64,000 nt of DNA from Ilyonectria destructans (lineage: Eukaryota > Ascomycota > Sordariomycetes > Hypocreales > Nectriaceae): NCBI GenBank assembly GCA_020740775.1, contig JAHEWK010000006.1:558001-622000 (forward strand), written 5' to 3'. The notes below the pieces were generated by a model. That model was given only the letters and a program-made list of their open reading frames with translations. It was not told the DNA's origin and ran no database searches. Positions 1-11,264 of the stretch are shown one piece after another. The stretch's first letter is position 1; each line of letters begins with the position of its first letter. Made by a program: the position numbers and the translations under genes.

Positions 1-297
1 AATCCGTCGACCTCGCCAGGCAGTATAGATTTGCTCCTGCAGGAGCAGAAGCGCTTGCTCTGCTGATCGTTGTTTATAAATTACTTAAGAATACCATAGA
101 TCTAATGATTATGCTAGGACAAGTCTACCTGTGCTTCATTTAAAGCGAGAGCTTGGTTGTATCTTGAGTTACGATTCAAACAGAGCAACTTCGTCGTCCA
201 CTCTGCGAAAGACCAAGCGGCGTGTACTATATCACCCCGACTTCCCCTATAAGAAACACATTACTTCCCCAAACTGGAATACTACTGCAAATCCTTG
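1..297. other. Intergenic, no gene seen
   Basis: This is the left edge and lies downstream of the dienelactone hydrolase gene. I see no convincing coding pattern, repeat or RNA gene here. Confidence 0.5.
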
Positions 298-1228
298 CTA
301 TAAAGCAAACCACTTGGTGAACCACTTGATAGCCTGAATTTCTGCCTTTTCCGCACACTCCATCTCGTACTCGTCATCGGGGTGTGTCCGAATGGCAAAA
401 CCGTGTTTCGCACCTGGCAGAATGGTGACCTCGTGGCCGCTCTTAGCTTCCAGTATCTGCTTCATCTGCTTGGCCGGTGCCGCCTTCAGAACCATGTCAT
501 TATCACCAACAGCCACACTAATTGGGACCGTGATAGCTTCAATATCGCCAGGGACCTCGACATTCGATGGGTGGGCGATGAAGGCGCAGTCGATCAACGG
601 TTCAGGGTCTGTAGACTTTATCTGCGATTCGTGTCGGCGAACTCGAGTGGATGCGTCGTCCTGGCAGAGAAGCACGGCATGTTTGCCACCCCAGCAGAAA
701 CCCGCGACGCCGACCTTGAGGCTGTTGGTTGGGAACGCAGGCGGAGACGTTCGGAGAGCCTGGACGAAGGAGACGACTCGAGGGTAGGTGACTGAGAGCT
801 TGGTCTTGTTCATCCAAGGGATGGCTATACTCATTGCCTGAACCGCGTAGATGGGCTTGTTGAGGATTGTTTTGAGCCAGGAAGCTGGCTCTATGAGCTT
901 ATCCATGATGGCCATGGCGCGAGGGTTCATTGAACCGCCTGATAAACGTCAGAAAGGACTAGAAATTGAAGGTGAACGGCAGTATCATACCATCCATGAA
1001 GTCCGGACAGTAGACAATGAAACCGCCCTTCTTTGCGTAGATATCCGACAGGACCCTGTTATTCACAAAGTCCCATCCGAAGGCATCGGTGACAATAACA
1101 ATAATGCCCTTAGGAGTGACCCCATCTTCAGGCTGCGCAACATAAGTGGGAAGGCCATGAAGGGTTATTTCGCTGCCGGTTGGGTGAAGGCCGGAGACAA
1201 CTCCTCGAAAGCAGTCGGGACAAGACAT
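298..1228 (-). CDS. Dienelactone hydrolase family protein
   Basis: This is an alpha/beta hydrolase of the dienelactone hydrolase (DLH) family, probably cytosolic. The family hydrolyses lactones such as dienelactone in aromatic catabolism, and many fungal members have unknown substrates. Two exons, 1228-991 and 938-298, are joined across a 52 bp intron (GTATGA donor, CTGAC branch, CAG acceptor) and give 292 residues, a normal DLH length. The Cys nucleophile lies in GFCWGG (about residue 161), the acid in VGDND (about 225) and the histidine in AKHGF (about 258), so the triad is complete. The ATG at 1228 opens MSCPDCFRG, the usual fungal DLH start; an in-frame upstream extension lacks homology. 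No neighbour suggests its pathway. Confidence 0.88.
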
Positions 1229-1695
1229 CGCGGGAAGTGGCGGTATTTGGCTAATGAGTATGAACTGTGGCTGAGAGCTGAGATTACAGGTTAATTGATG
1301 CTGCAGTTGGGTAGAAGTTATTTTATAGCGCGGCACACCATCACGGAATGACCACCACGCCGTGAACCGACTCATCACGCCGCCTGTAATTTGCTGATTG
1401 CACTAATTAGAATTAGGTTCATCGTTAGGGCGTCCAATATTTACAATCCCCAAATGCAACCATGCTGTGATCTCGCGTCCATCTTCGCCAATTACGACAT
1501 TAAAGCTTGGTAAACCCACGAAGCGCAGCCTTCTGGAGGCGCGCAGAGTTGTATCATTGTATCCGAGCTGGCATCTGAGACCTCTGTGGCCTGTACTGGA
1601 GACTGTGAACCCAAGGACCAGATGGCTGAGTCATTGTGACCTCCATCTGCAGCGAAATAGCTCTTGATGACTAGTATGGTGACGATGTATAGTGT

Positions 1696-1740
1696 CGGTG
1701 ATCGGTGATCGGTGATGCCCGTTGTCCGTTGTCCGTTGCC
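1696..1740. repeat. Two adjacent 7-bp tandem repeats, three units each
   Basis: GGTGATC is repeated three times (last unit GGTGATG) at 1696-1716. CGTTGTC follows three times (last unit CGTTGCC) at 1720-1740. Both arrays have the same period and copy number, and the last base of each changes. Confidence 0.85.
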
Positions 1741-2031
1741 CATACCTCACTATTTGAACAGCATTGCACCGCGAAGCCGGGCGTCGGTCTAGCCGCGCCG
1801 CCATAGCTAGCCAGTGTTGTCAAGAATTTGATGTCATGGCCGTTTTCCGTTAGAGGCAGATCTAATGCCTAGCGTTGTCTTCCCCCAAGACACTCCCAAA
1901 GACAGTCCAAGACCTCAGCCTCCGTGCCGGGATCGTCGTAGACTTCGGGCCGATCGGAGCTTATCACGCCGCCTTCTCGCGCTCCGGACTCTTTGTTACA
2001 CCGACAATGGATTTTTAGCAACCCCGTCGTC

Positions 2032-2069
2032 CTCCTCCCCTGCTACTCCTCCCCTGCTACTCCTCCCCT
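2032..2069. repeat. 14-bp pyrimidine-rich tandem repeat
   Basis: The unit CTCCTCCCCTGCTA occurs twice in full and a third time in part. The strand is almost purely pyrimidine. Confidence 0.75.
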
Positions 2070-2183
2070 CCTCTGTGCTGTCCATTGCTGCCTCCATCCG
2101 CCAGCCTGGACACGAAACCGAGCCCCCGGGGCCCCGACATCCCGGGCGCCTTCCCTAATCGCGAGGCCGACGGTAGTTTGCAT

Positions 2184-2261
2184 AGACTGGCGACTGATAC
2201 ATGGGCACCCATGTGCCCCTGCAGACTGGCGACTGATACATGGGCGCCCATGTGCCCCTGC
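2184..2261. repeat. 39-bp direct tandem repeat carrying a palindrome
   Basis: Two head-to-tail 39 bp copies (2184-2222 and 2223-2261) differ by one A/G change. The second copy contains the perfect 14 bp palindrome CATGGGCGCCCATG. In the first copy the change breaks the centre, giving CATGGGCACCCATG. Confidence 0.9.
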
Positions 2262-2712
2262 AGACCGGCGCACCCGGGTGCCCCAATTATTTCAGCACCA
2301 GAGGATGTTGCATTTTAAGCTTTTAGTATATGCTGCACCCTCGCCATGGGGCTGGTATTGGCGACAGCTAAGTGTTATTGCAGAATGCTTATGATACAGT
2401 CCCTGAAGAGGCCCGACAAATTCATAGAGAATGATGTTTCCTAATGCGCTTGCTCTCAGCCTTATGTACGCTATACACTTAACCCTAAACCGAGAGGGGA
2501 AGATTACAGACGCTTAAACGTCCGTGTAGTGAGTTCAATGATCATGTGATGGCCAGCAATCACTATAAGCCCACGGGAGTCACTCAAAGTTGCTTCTAAC
2601 CAACCCAACCTCGGAAGGCTTGTTCCATGGAAGTGCCAAGTTGTCCATCGTCTTAATAATGACGTTTCAATCCGAAGAATATCTCATGAATGGAACCTAT
2701 GAAAAAGACTGA

Positions 2713-5700
2713 CTAAAGTTGGGAGAGAGAATCCGTTACAAGGAGATTGCACGGGTCGTGTTCTCTCAGAAACTTCACAATGCCGAGATGGCACTCCTTC
2801 TCAGCCAGCTCGATCGCCCTCGAAAACCCCAGGAAGGGGTCTGGCAATGCTCCCTCGCTGAAGAGGAACCTGACCATCTCCATTCTGCCATGCTCAGCTG
2901 CACCCTCCACTGCTGTTCGACCTTCATCCAGGGCCGGCAATGCATTGATGAGAGCTCCGTGTGCCAGCAACAAGCGGGCGATCTCTATATGCCCTTGAAT
3001 CGCAGCGCCCTGTAGAGCCGTGATACCGCCTATCTTTGCGGGGGGGGCATTGACATCTGCGCCTTCGAGGAGAAGTAGATGGATTACTTCGGAGTTTGGC
3101 TTTGCGGAAGATGTAGCGGCCTGGAGTGCGGTACGGCCAAATACTGCAATTGCAGGGGCGTTGATGTTTGCGCCATGTTCGAGGAGAAACTTGATGAGCA
3201 AAGGATTGGTATGTTTGGGAATTGAAGCCGCTTGAAGTGGAGTGCAGCATAAATCCCCATCATATTTCTGTCGATGAAAGATATACCGGTTCAATGAACC
3301 TCCCTGATCTGGCTCTTTCGGGAAGGTCACGATCGAATATTTCTGAGAACCAAGTTGACGAGATTCTTGGTCTTCAGAGGCATTCACATTTGCGCCGTGG
3401 GCAATGAGAATTTGAAGAGAATTCATATCGCCCAAGAATGCCGCGGCCTGTAGTGGCGTCAGCCCCTTCAGGGTGTCCTCAGTCCGGGCTCCAGCACGGA
3501 GTGCCAGTTCAAGGCACTCGTGTTGCTTGGTTTCGACCAAGTTATGTAGTATCCTACTCGCTGTGCCGTTCGTGCGGTTGACTGGCGCTCCAAGAGCGAG
3601 GAGCTTTTTGAAAGTGCGGTTGTAGTTCTCGGCGGAAGGTATTACGCAGTCTGTAAGGTCTCGATTTGCCTGGGACATCATGGCTTCCAAGATGGTAGCT
3701 CCATTTGCCTGGCCAATCCCAGCTATCACATTGGCTCCGGCATCGACCAAATCATAAGCGAGCTTGTGATGCCCGCCTTCGAGAGCGGCATAGAGAGCTG
3801 ATGCTCCACGTTCGCTGTCGCTCGGCGCCAATTTCACATCTGCCCCTCGACTGAGAAGATAGTGTACGAGCGCAACGTGGCCACACCTTGATGCCATTTG
3901 TAGTGCGCTCTCTCCCCGAAGTCCATAATCATTGATCGCAGTACCCGTGTCCAGAAGCTCACCACAACTGGATATGTGTCCCATCCCTGCCCAACAGACA
4001 AGTAGAGTTGGGCGAACCCAGGCCGCATTACAATCTGATTGAAGTAAGACCGAAAGGGGACGGAGTCCTGCAATTGAATCATCCAAGGAACAGTTCAGTA
4101 GCTCCAGGCAAAGTTTCTGCGCAGTTTTTTTGTCCAGTTCCGCGCCGGCTTTGATAAGAAGATAGAGTAGGTCGGGGACTGTTTCGGGATTCTCGTATTT
4201 ATATGATAGCAACTGAATTGGTGATAGAAATTCAGTTTCATCGCAGGAGGATTCTGTCGTGGAATCCCCAAGTTGAGCAAGTCGGGCATTAGGGTCTACC
4301 CCTCGACGTAGGAGCGTCCCCACGGCATTCACCTTTCCAGCTTCGATAGCTCCATGCAACGCCCGCTCCAAGATTTCCGTGTGTACGATGCCGTGCTTTA
4401 GAAGCAGGGAAGAAAGCTCTTGATTGCCCATTTCTGCGGCATCAATCAGTTCAAAGACATCCGGTTCATTGATGAGCGGTACTCTTTCCCGAAGCATCAA
4501 ATAGATTGCTCGACTTGTATTCCATGCGAGCTGAAATATATTGCCATTGCCCACGGTTTCGTCGTCATTGAAACGCGCCCCTTTCTCCACTAGGAGTTTG
4601 ACAATATGAAAATGTTCAGACTCTACTGCTTCAACAAGAGCTGTTGTATCATTGCGGCAACAGCCCTCAATGCTACAGCGCTTGTTGATGTCTGCTCCTG
4701 CGCTGATGAGGTAGTTAATCGTGGGTTCATTACCCATGCGAGCAGCAAAGGCTACTAGGGTAGTGTGTGTGTGCCTGTATAGAAAGAGCTGGTTGATGTC
4801 TACGCCATGCGACACCAGGAGTCTAGTTAGTTCTAGACAGCCCTCTTCGATAGACAAAAAGAGCAGTCTTGTCCCCAATGGTCCTTGTAGGTAATGACGA
4901 TTACTTGACACTAGGCTTAAGAACTCGCTAGAACGAACAATTCGCTTAGAGCCCCAAAGCGGTGAGCGGAAGGTGCAGATTGCTTTCAACAATGCTGATC
5001 TGAACGCAAGGGCGTCGGTTGGTGCTGTTTCTAATAGCCTCGACAACTGAGTCATCAACCCGTTCTGGATCACCCATGTCAAGAAACTCATGATTTCATG
5101 ATCGTCATAATGATTGTTAGAGATGATAAATGCGACGACTGGAAGCAGCTTCTCGTGCAAGTGAACACTTGCAGCTGAAATAGCAGCATCGTCTGACAGA
5201 GCCATTTGCCTTGTAGTTCGCGTCTGGGATTGGATCAAGTCGTCCACTAGTTCGGCCATCGTTTCTAGTGTTGCTAGTCTTGAGTTCGCATCGACAAGTT
5301 TGGACAAAACCCATCCATTTTGACGCTCACGTATGCAATATGGAAGACCAGATGGACCCCGAGGAACAGATCTTTGAAGCCTTTGAGCTTCGGAATAGTT
5401 GTCAAGGACAGTCCTAAGAGAGTTGTTTTCTTGGGTCGATGAAACCAACGAAGTCATTGAAGGTATTTCTGTACCAGCCTTAGTGATTATAGAATGGGTG
5501 ACTTGTAGGAGTTTACGTACCTGGTAAGTCCCAGAATGATTGAAATGGCCGCTTCGGCCCATTCCGAGACCATGATTCGAGGTCAAGGAACTGGGAGAAT
5601 GAGTTTGGCCTATTTTGTCCGGCTATTGTCGAGCCACTCAACTGAGGAGAAGCAAACAGGTTCGGGAGTTTGAGAATGTTTTCCACGGAAAAGTTTACAT

Positions 5701-6375
5701 CCATTTGAGTACTGAAATCGATCTCAATGTCATCCAAATCGGTCACCAGGCCGGACAAAACTATTTGACGGCTCAAGTCCTTGCGAACAACATCGTCGCT
5801 TGTTTGTTGGACCTCTGCAGACCCTACAGATGCTTGCGAAGTGTTCGGATGACGAATCAAGGCGGATGCGGCACTGTACATGACCGGAGTACGAATCTCA
5901 ATCCGATGTAGACCGATTGTATCGATGCCTAGGTCTACTATGTGTTAGCACACTGTTGCGAGTAAAGGAGTTAATCGGAGACAAACCTATTTCTCTTTCA
6001 TTCGTGATCTCTCTCTCTGGACTCTTAGAGTATCGCCGGACGGCTGTGGTCGTGCTATCCAGCTTGAGGCGTTTGCCGCAAAGATAGACAACCGAGGCTA
6101 TACCTTGTGCTTCTCGTCGTCGAATATGGGGTATCACTGCTTTCCATTCATTGGCGCGTAGGTTCTTCAAGCCGCCGAACTTGGACTTGAACTGCCTCTC
6201 ACTATATGTACGTCGCGTAAGCATCATGGAAAACATGGTTTGCGGGTGTGACCACGTACGTGACCACGACGTGGTGAGCGTCCTTGAGGAGTTGGACAGT
6301 CTCTTTGACGGTTTTGTCTTGATCCAGATACCAGCGGTTTATGTCCTGCTCGTACAGTTTCCAATTGATGGACAT
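2713..6375 (-). CDS. Clr5-domain ankyrin-repeat protein
   Basis: This fungal protein joins an N-terminal Clr5 domain to a long ankyrin array. Four exons, 6375-6260, 6201-5987, 5937-5521 and 5468-2713, are joined by introns of 58, 49 and 52 bp with consistent phases and clear branch sites, giving 1167 residues. Residues 1-60 match Clr5: a WKLYEQDI helix, then HHVVVTERQFKSKF, which is restored only after splicing. Residues about 60-450 are low in similarity. From about 430 to the end there are many ankyrin repeats (e.g. GESALQMASRCGHVALVHYL). Clr5 is named after a fission yeast silencing factor, and ankyrins bind proteins, so a nuclear or regulatory role is possible but unproven. No neighbour is linked to it. 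Confidence 0.85.
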
Positions 6376-6861
6376 TGTGGGATGACGGAAGTGAGCCGTG
6401 ATGTTCAGACAAGGTAAGAGGGAAATGCTGTCACGCACGAGAGCAAGCTTGAATATTCAAGTGCTGGGAAGGGTGGGATGAATTGATCAGTGCCTGGGCA
6501 AGGCCATGACTTTATACGTGTGCCTAATGATGGTACCGTTGGGTGCTTGGTGACTATTTTTGGGCGCTTTTTATGGACGGCTATTGGATGCCTTCTTTCC
6601 TGTCCTTTTGTCACTTTTATGCACGGGACTTTTGGTTCATCGCTCCACTCTCCCCAACGTTATACCCAATGACATGTCGAGGGGACGGCGAGGCGTCTTT
6701 GGGCTCTGGCGGACTATTGGTCTTTTGAGCTGGGCTTTTTGGTAGGGCGTGAGATCTGGCCTTTTGGCAGCCTGATTCATCTTGTGATAAGGATGCATAA
6801 GCAGTGAATAGGATATAACTGGATAAAATATTGGCCATTGGATTAGGACTTGATGCTCTAC
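6376..6861. other. Upstream region of the ankyrin gene
   Basis: This should hold the promoter of the minus-strand Clr5-ankyrin gene and the space down to the decayed PTH11-like fragment. I see no coding pattern. Confidence 0.4.
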
Positions 6862-7296
6862 CTATCCTGCACGCCTGCCCTCGACAATGGTTTCTCTCGT
6901 GACATACATGTCCCTGTCTCCCCCGCGAGGCTGATGCGAGGGCGGATTAAAGGCTCGTTCGGGGTTTTCCATGACCTGCACCGTCGTCATCTACTCAGTG
7001 GACGTTGAATCCACGGCATCCATCTCCCAGGGCAGATGTTCCGCTCTCGTGCATTTGCTGGAAGCGAGCAGACTGAATGTGTAAAAGCCCCAGTGTCATC
7101 CTCCCTGTTCCACCCCCAGTGCTCGAGATCTGACTCGGGCACTGCTCTCGTCTTGGGTGCTGCGAAGAGTAATGCCGAACCACTGGCGGGTGATGCAGTC
7201 GAGTACGGGACGGATAATGGGCCTTGATGCGACCATGATGGCGATTCCACCTTGGAGGACAGTGCTGATGAATGCACCGTTGCCACGTCCATTCCA
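6862..7296 (-). pseudogene. Relic of the C-terminal part of a PTH11-like (rhodopsin-domain) membrane protein
   Basis: One reading frame runs from 7296, just after a possible acceptor TTTAG, to a TAG at 6862-6864. It is broken only by TGA at 7098-7096 and TAG at 6993-6991. The translation starts with a hydrophobic helix then CxxxxRPxxD-like text (IMVASRPIIRPVLD), typical of the last helix and polar tail of fungal PTH11-like proteins. The rest is a polar tail. Both stops can be explained by single C-to-T changes (CGA to TGA, CAG to TAG). No intact upstream exons were found. Family assignment is tentative; an intact member lies at 34.2-35.6 kb. Confidence 0.45.
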
Positions 7297-8310
7297 CTAA
7301 ATGGACCCCCATGGCGTCAATATTGAAGAGGACCACGAACCATGCAAGGCGTTCTCACTATTTTCATATGGTATATTGCGATGAGATTCGACACTGGGGG
7401 TAGATCATCAGGGAGTTGCACACTAAGGATATGGCTTTTTCCCGCTTCACCCGATCGCTAAGTGGCTGCACGCTTGCTGCTAGGATGACAACAGTATCAG
7501 TACTTCTCGCACCTCTTCTCTCCTAGTGCCCTCAGTGTTCTCTTTATCTTTCTATGGTAACCATCCTGCCGCTGTAGCTTTGCCGATAGTTGGGCGTCGT
7601 TGGGGGAGGAATGGAGGGTCAGGTTTCGCCGTAATTGGCCGCCTTAACTAGTCGCCTTCTTTTTCAACCTCCCGCATCGTCAGTGGAGCCGACACACCCA
7701 GTGATAACTCTTCACCACCACACACTATTTACGAAGTACAGTATCTCCACTAGGCAGCAATCGGTGGCGGTCCACTCAGGCCACTCAGGCCAAGAGAAGG
7801 GGGAGAGAAAGGCACGACTACCTTGCTTCAACGCCATACCGGATGAGTATCGACAGGATTTGGTCAGCTCAGCATGAGTATCTTTTGGTACATCGCGAGC
7901 TAATGTTGCGGCGGGACTATGACGTCACACACAATTCTGTTCATTTTGAAGTGAGAGGCTGTTAAGTAGTTTGGAGCTGCTGATGGTCAATTGGAAGCAT
8001 TCCAAGAAATTCTCCCGCCGCTCGCCTTCTAGCAGATAGCGACGGAAAACCAGAAGATACCGGCCCCAAACCTATCGAGAATTCTTTCCGCGCAGGGATA
8101 TCCGACAGCAGCAGACGCCTCGTGCTAGCAGGTTCGAAACACTGGTATCTCCTGATAGTTGGCAAGGGCGGACGCTAGACACTGTTTGAGATGGCCAAAG
8201 AGCGCGGGAACAATATGACGCTGCGACAGTTACACGATGACGAGATTCGCTAAGCAAGAAACTGTTACTTGTTCCCGGTTGACCATACATTCCTTGACGA
8301 TTAACACATC
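7297..8310. other. Intergenic or decayed DNA
   Basis: Short open frames occur on both strands, but none has recognisable motifs or a credible splice pattern. Some of it may be the degraded upstream part of the PTH11-like relic. Confidence 0.4.
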
Positions 8311-8607
8311 ATGGAACTCAGTAGGTCAGCCGCGTTCGTACATGTCACATACACCTCAAGAGCTAACTTCTATCAGCCAAGGCCATTCCCCTGAGAAGGG
8401 CGGAGAACTATAATCTGGTCCTCAACAACTATCAAACCTTCTGTCGCCTGCTTTTCCTCTGCATCGGAATACCCTTCAAGTACATACCACGAACTGTAGA
8501 CGAGTTGCGGGCAGTGATGGTACGTATCAGCCCGCGAACGATGACGACATCGATAGGTGTCACAAGGATCAGAGTCAATGGTCATAACGATAGCGCGGAG
8601 AACTAAT
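8311..8607 (+). CDS. Possible small gene, unknown product
   Basis: A short exon (8311-8320, ATG GAA CTC A) is followed by a textbook 56 bp intron (GTAGGT, CTAAC, CAG; 8321-8376). A second exon from 8377 reads MELTKAIPLRRAENYNL and onward. The frame stays open to a TAA near 8607, giving roughly 80 residues. A strong GTACGT donor at 8520 suggests that more exons may follow, but I could not trace them. No family is recognised. It may be a real small gene, the 5' end of a decayed gene, or chance. Confidence 0.25.
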
Positions 8608-10009
8608 TCTGAGACTAGGACTGATAGGGACCAAGGGCAGATTTTAGGCCCCGAGCATCGGAATAGGGATTTGTAAGCTTGGCCGAGGTTATCTCGGGTT
8701 ACTATAGAAGCCCGAGAGCCCGACTGAGCTCCACAGCCCCTATTGCTGTGCACGCATCAAGGCAGCTCTTGCTGCTGTTTCCCTTTGTAGAAGATAAGGC
8801 AAAATTTACTATGTTTACCCAAATCCTACTGTAGCTGTAACGTGACAATAGGTCACTAACCAGCGCCGGGGTGTGATCAACCACCTAAGGCAAGCAATAG
8901 TAGTAGCGCTTTGACTTAAATGTATTCAATATTATATACTAAAGAGATGCAGCTATTACTGCAGCTCATTGAGGTATTGCAAGAGGTAACCAGTTGGACT
9001 AGAAACCTTAGTCTGTCTGAGTAAATTGTTGATCTTTAAATGGACTGGGTATAAGGTCTGTATTGTTAATCCTATTGTTGGTGTTTTCTTTTTACTGTTG
9101 AGCTTCTAGTCCCCCCTCTGGGTATGTGTGTACTAGGGCACCCTAACCTCTTGATTATATACTAAAGTATACTCCAGAATCTAGACTAATGGCAAACTCT
9201 TACTTTGGAAATAAGAATTGAGCTTTAGAATATTACCTAGGTACTAAATAATATGGATCTGAGGGGCTGATTAGTTAGGTATTGAAAGACACCGCCTACG
9301 CACTGCATTACACGGTAGGCCGCTGTGTACCTTTACCTTGGGAAGTTGTCAAACTTCCTGCGCCAGCCTTTGTATAAAGCATCACTATATACTCCGGACT
9401 GAACCCTACGCTCCTTAGCTATCAATAACTTATCTACACAGAAACGACACTGCCAACTAGTACCAGGCTGTGATCTAAATGGCTTATCATCCAACAACTT
9501 GTGTGTTCATTCTCCCCTTTTCCCATTTGCCGCGCAGTTACCGAGTTTCCATTTTCTGGTTAGCGTCAACCGACACAAGGTCATCGATGATAGGCTGAGT
9601 TAGAGTCATTAGGGCTTGTTTTGAATAGAGTTTTCAGCTGCCTCGGCCCGCGGAATGCGCGGTGTCCTACCCCACAGCTTCGCAACTGTTGCCGGCGCAG
9701 TCATAGTCTTAGAACCCGCGATTGGGCCTTCCTGAAATGCGGGGTACGAAGTCCATGTTTCAATTGCGTTAGATCTTGAAGATGGCCACGCTCCGGAGGT
9801 TGCGGACAAGAGGAAACTCCACGGTCCAAGCCCGAAACGTTGACCCCGTGTCTCGCTCAACTCTACCGTCATAACTCTTAGGGTTAGCGCTTCGGCAAAA
9901 TCCTGGAGATTCCAGTTATCGTCTAGTATCTCATTTTTCTATCCATTTTGGTGCATTTTGCGGGACCATTATCGACGCTAAGCCGTACAAGCTTGTTGAG
10001 TTATTACAG
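8608..10009. other. AT-rich intergenic region
   Basis: From about 8880 to 9480 the sequence is AT-rich with no usable reading frame, which suggests degraded repeat DNA. No long terminal repeats or transposase motifs were recognised. The last part is the promoter side of the hydrolase gene at 10124. Confidence 0.4.
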
Positions 10010-10011
10010 TA

Positions 10012-10017
10012 TATAAA
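10012..10017 (+). promoter_or_regulatory. TATA box of the hydrolase gene
   Basis: TATAAA lies within TATATAAATT, about 110 bp before the ATG at 10124. That spacing suits a fungal TATA box with a short leader. Confidence 0.55.
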
Positions 10018-10123
10018 TTGAAGGCTGCACACCGGCTTTCCCATCAACGTTCCAGTATTCGCCACATTATATTCACTTAGACTAAGCCATCTCACATCCC
10101 TCGCCGCAGCAATCTATTACGCA

Positions 10124-11077
10124 ATGAGTCTCCAGTTGGATCCAGAGTTTGCCGCCGGAGCGGCCCCAATAATTGCTGCTATGACAGCCTTCAAAAAGCC
10201 GGCGGCACACGACGTTATTAGCCGGCGAAAGGCAATGGATGCCTCTGATTTTGGCTTTGGGAAGCCCGCTCTTCCCGAGGGCTTGGAACACGAGATCCAT
10301 CACATCCCCACTCCAGACGGTTATCAGCTCCCTGTCTGGCGATATAAAAAGAAGCAAACGGACTCGAAACTAGGCGCAGCAGTCATCCATATTCACGGTG
10401 GCGGCCTGATTGGTTTCAGCCCAGAAATTAGCTTCGCGCCACTATGCCACCACGCGATGGAAACCGGAGTACAATTTTTCTCGGTTGACTACCGGCTTGC
10501 ACCCGAGCACCCGTATCCGACCCCGGTTGAGGACTGCTGGACCGCGCTGACATGGGTCCTATCACAAGCCTCAGTATTTGGCGTGGATAAGAGTCGGATT
10601 GCAGTCATGGGCGAGAGTGCTGGCGGTGGCCTCGCCGCTGGGTTGGCGCTCCTTGCCCGAGACCGCGGGCTAAACCCTCCACTTGCAAGACAGCTTCTAC
10701 TTTATCCTATGCTGGACGACCGGACAAAGGCGAAATTGCCGCCTGGAGTCTTCGGCCTCTGGGACGATGTTGACAATCTCACTGGCTGGACTGCTTATTT
10801 AGGATCCAAGGCGGGAGGTGACGACGTGCCTGTGTATGCAGCAGCCAACAGAGTTGAAGATGTGACTGGCCTGCCCCCATTATACATGGATATTGGTCAA
10901 TTGGATATTTTTGTGCAAGAAAATCATGCATACGTTGGGAAGTTTCTTGCCGCTGGTATTGAAGCAGAATTCCACGTCTACCCAGGCCTATCTCATGGAT
11001 GGGAAGGGCTTATGCCCAGCCACTTTGCTTCTGCGGCAGTGACGCAAAACAGGGACAGACAATTGAAGAAGCTATAA
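10124..11077 (+). CDS. Alpha/beta hydrolase, hormone-sensitive-lipase type esterase
   Basis: This single-exon gene encodes 317 residues. It has the HSL-family oxyanion motif HGGG at residues 91-94, the conserved DYRLAPEHPYP stretch at about 122-132, and the nucleophile elbow GESAG with Ser165. The acid probably lies in the IGQLDIF stretch and the histidine is in LSHGWEG near the C-terminus. The family hydrolyses carboxyl esters of small or bulky alcohols. There is no signal peptide, so it should be cytosolic. It is the first gene of the 10-23 kb metabolic block, ahead of two ketosteroid-dehydrogenase-like flavoproteins, so it may release an alcohol or acid used by them. The substrate is unknown. 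A TATA box lies at 10012. Confidence 0.9.
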   Translation: MSLQLDPEFAAGAAPIIAAMTAFKKPAAHDVISRRKAMDASDFGFGKPALPEGLEHEIHHIPTPDGYQLPVWRYKKKQTDSKLGAAVIHIHGGGLIGFSPEISFAPLCHHAMETGVQFFSVDYRLAPEHPYPTPVEDCWTALTWVLSQASVFGVDKSRIAVMGESAGGGLAAGLALLARDRGLNPPLARQLLLYPMLDDRTKAKLPPGVFGLWDDVDNLTGWTAYLGSKAGGDDVPVYAAANRVEDVTGLPPLYMDIGQLDIFVQENHAYVGKFLAAGIEAEFHVYPGLSHGWEGLMPSHFASAAVTQNRDRQLKKL

Positions 11078-11264
11078 GAGAAATCTTAAGTTAGCTATAT
11101 TAAATAGATACCGTAGCAACTCCTGTCCGTTGTGCTTTCGTTTCTACCTTAACATACGACTCCACATCTTTGCCTTGAGAGACTTATAAGTCGGAGCATT
11201 CATCTTGAAATCAAAACAGGCTCTCCTGATATCCCCACCCTCAAGTATCTACTTTACTCAACGG

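Larger units (their letters stand above)
1229..2712. other. Intergenic with short tandem repeats
   Basis: No supported gene lies here. The stretch holds three clusters of short tandem repeats, listed separately. The small open frames across the repeats look like by-products of low-complexity sequence. Confidence 0.5.

Noticed and set aside
7635..7877. 80-codon plus-strand frame
   Set aside because: No motif or conserved pattern; lies in decayed DNA.
9609..9872. 87-codon minus-strand frame
   Set aside because: No similarity that I can recognise and no introns or TATA element to support it.
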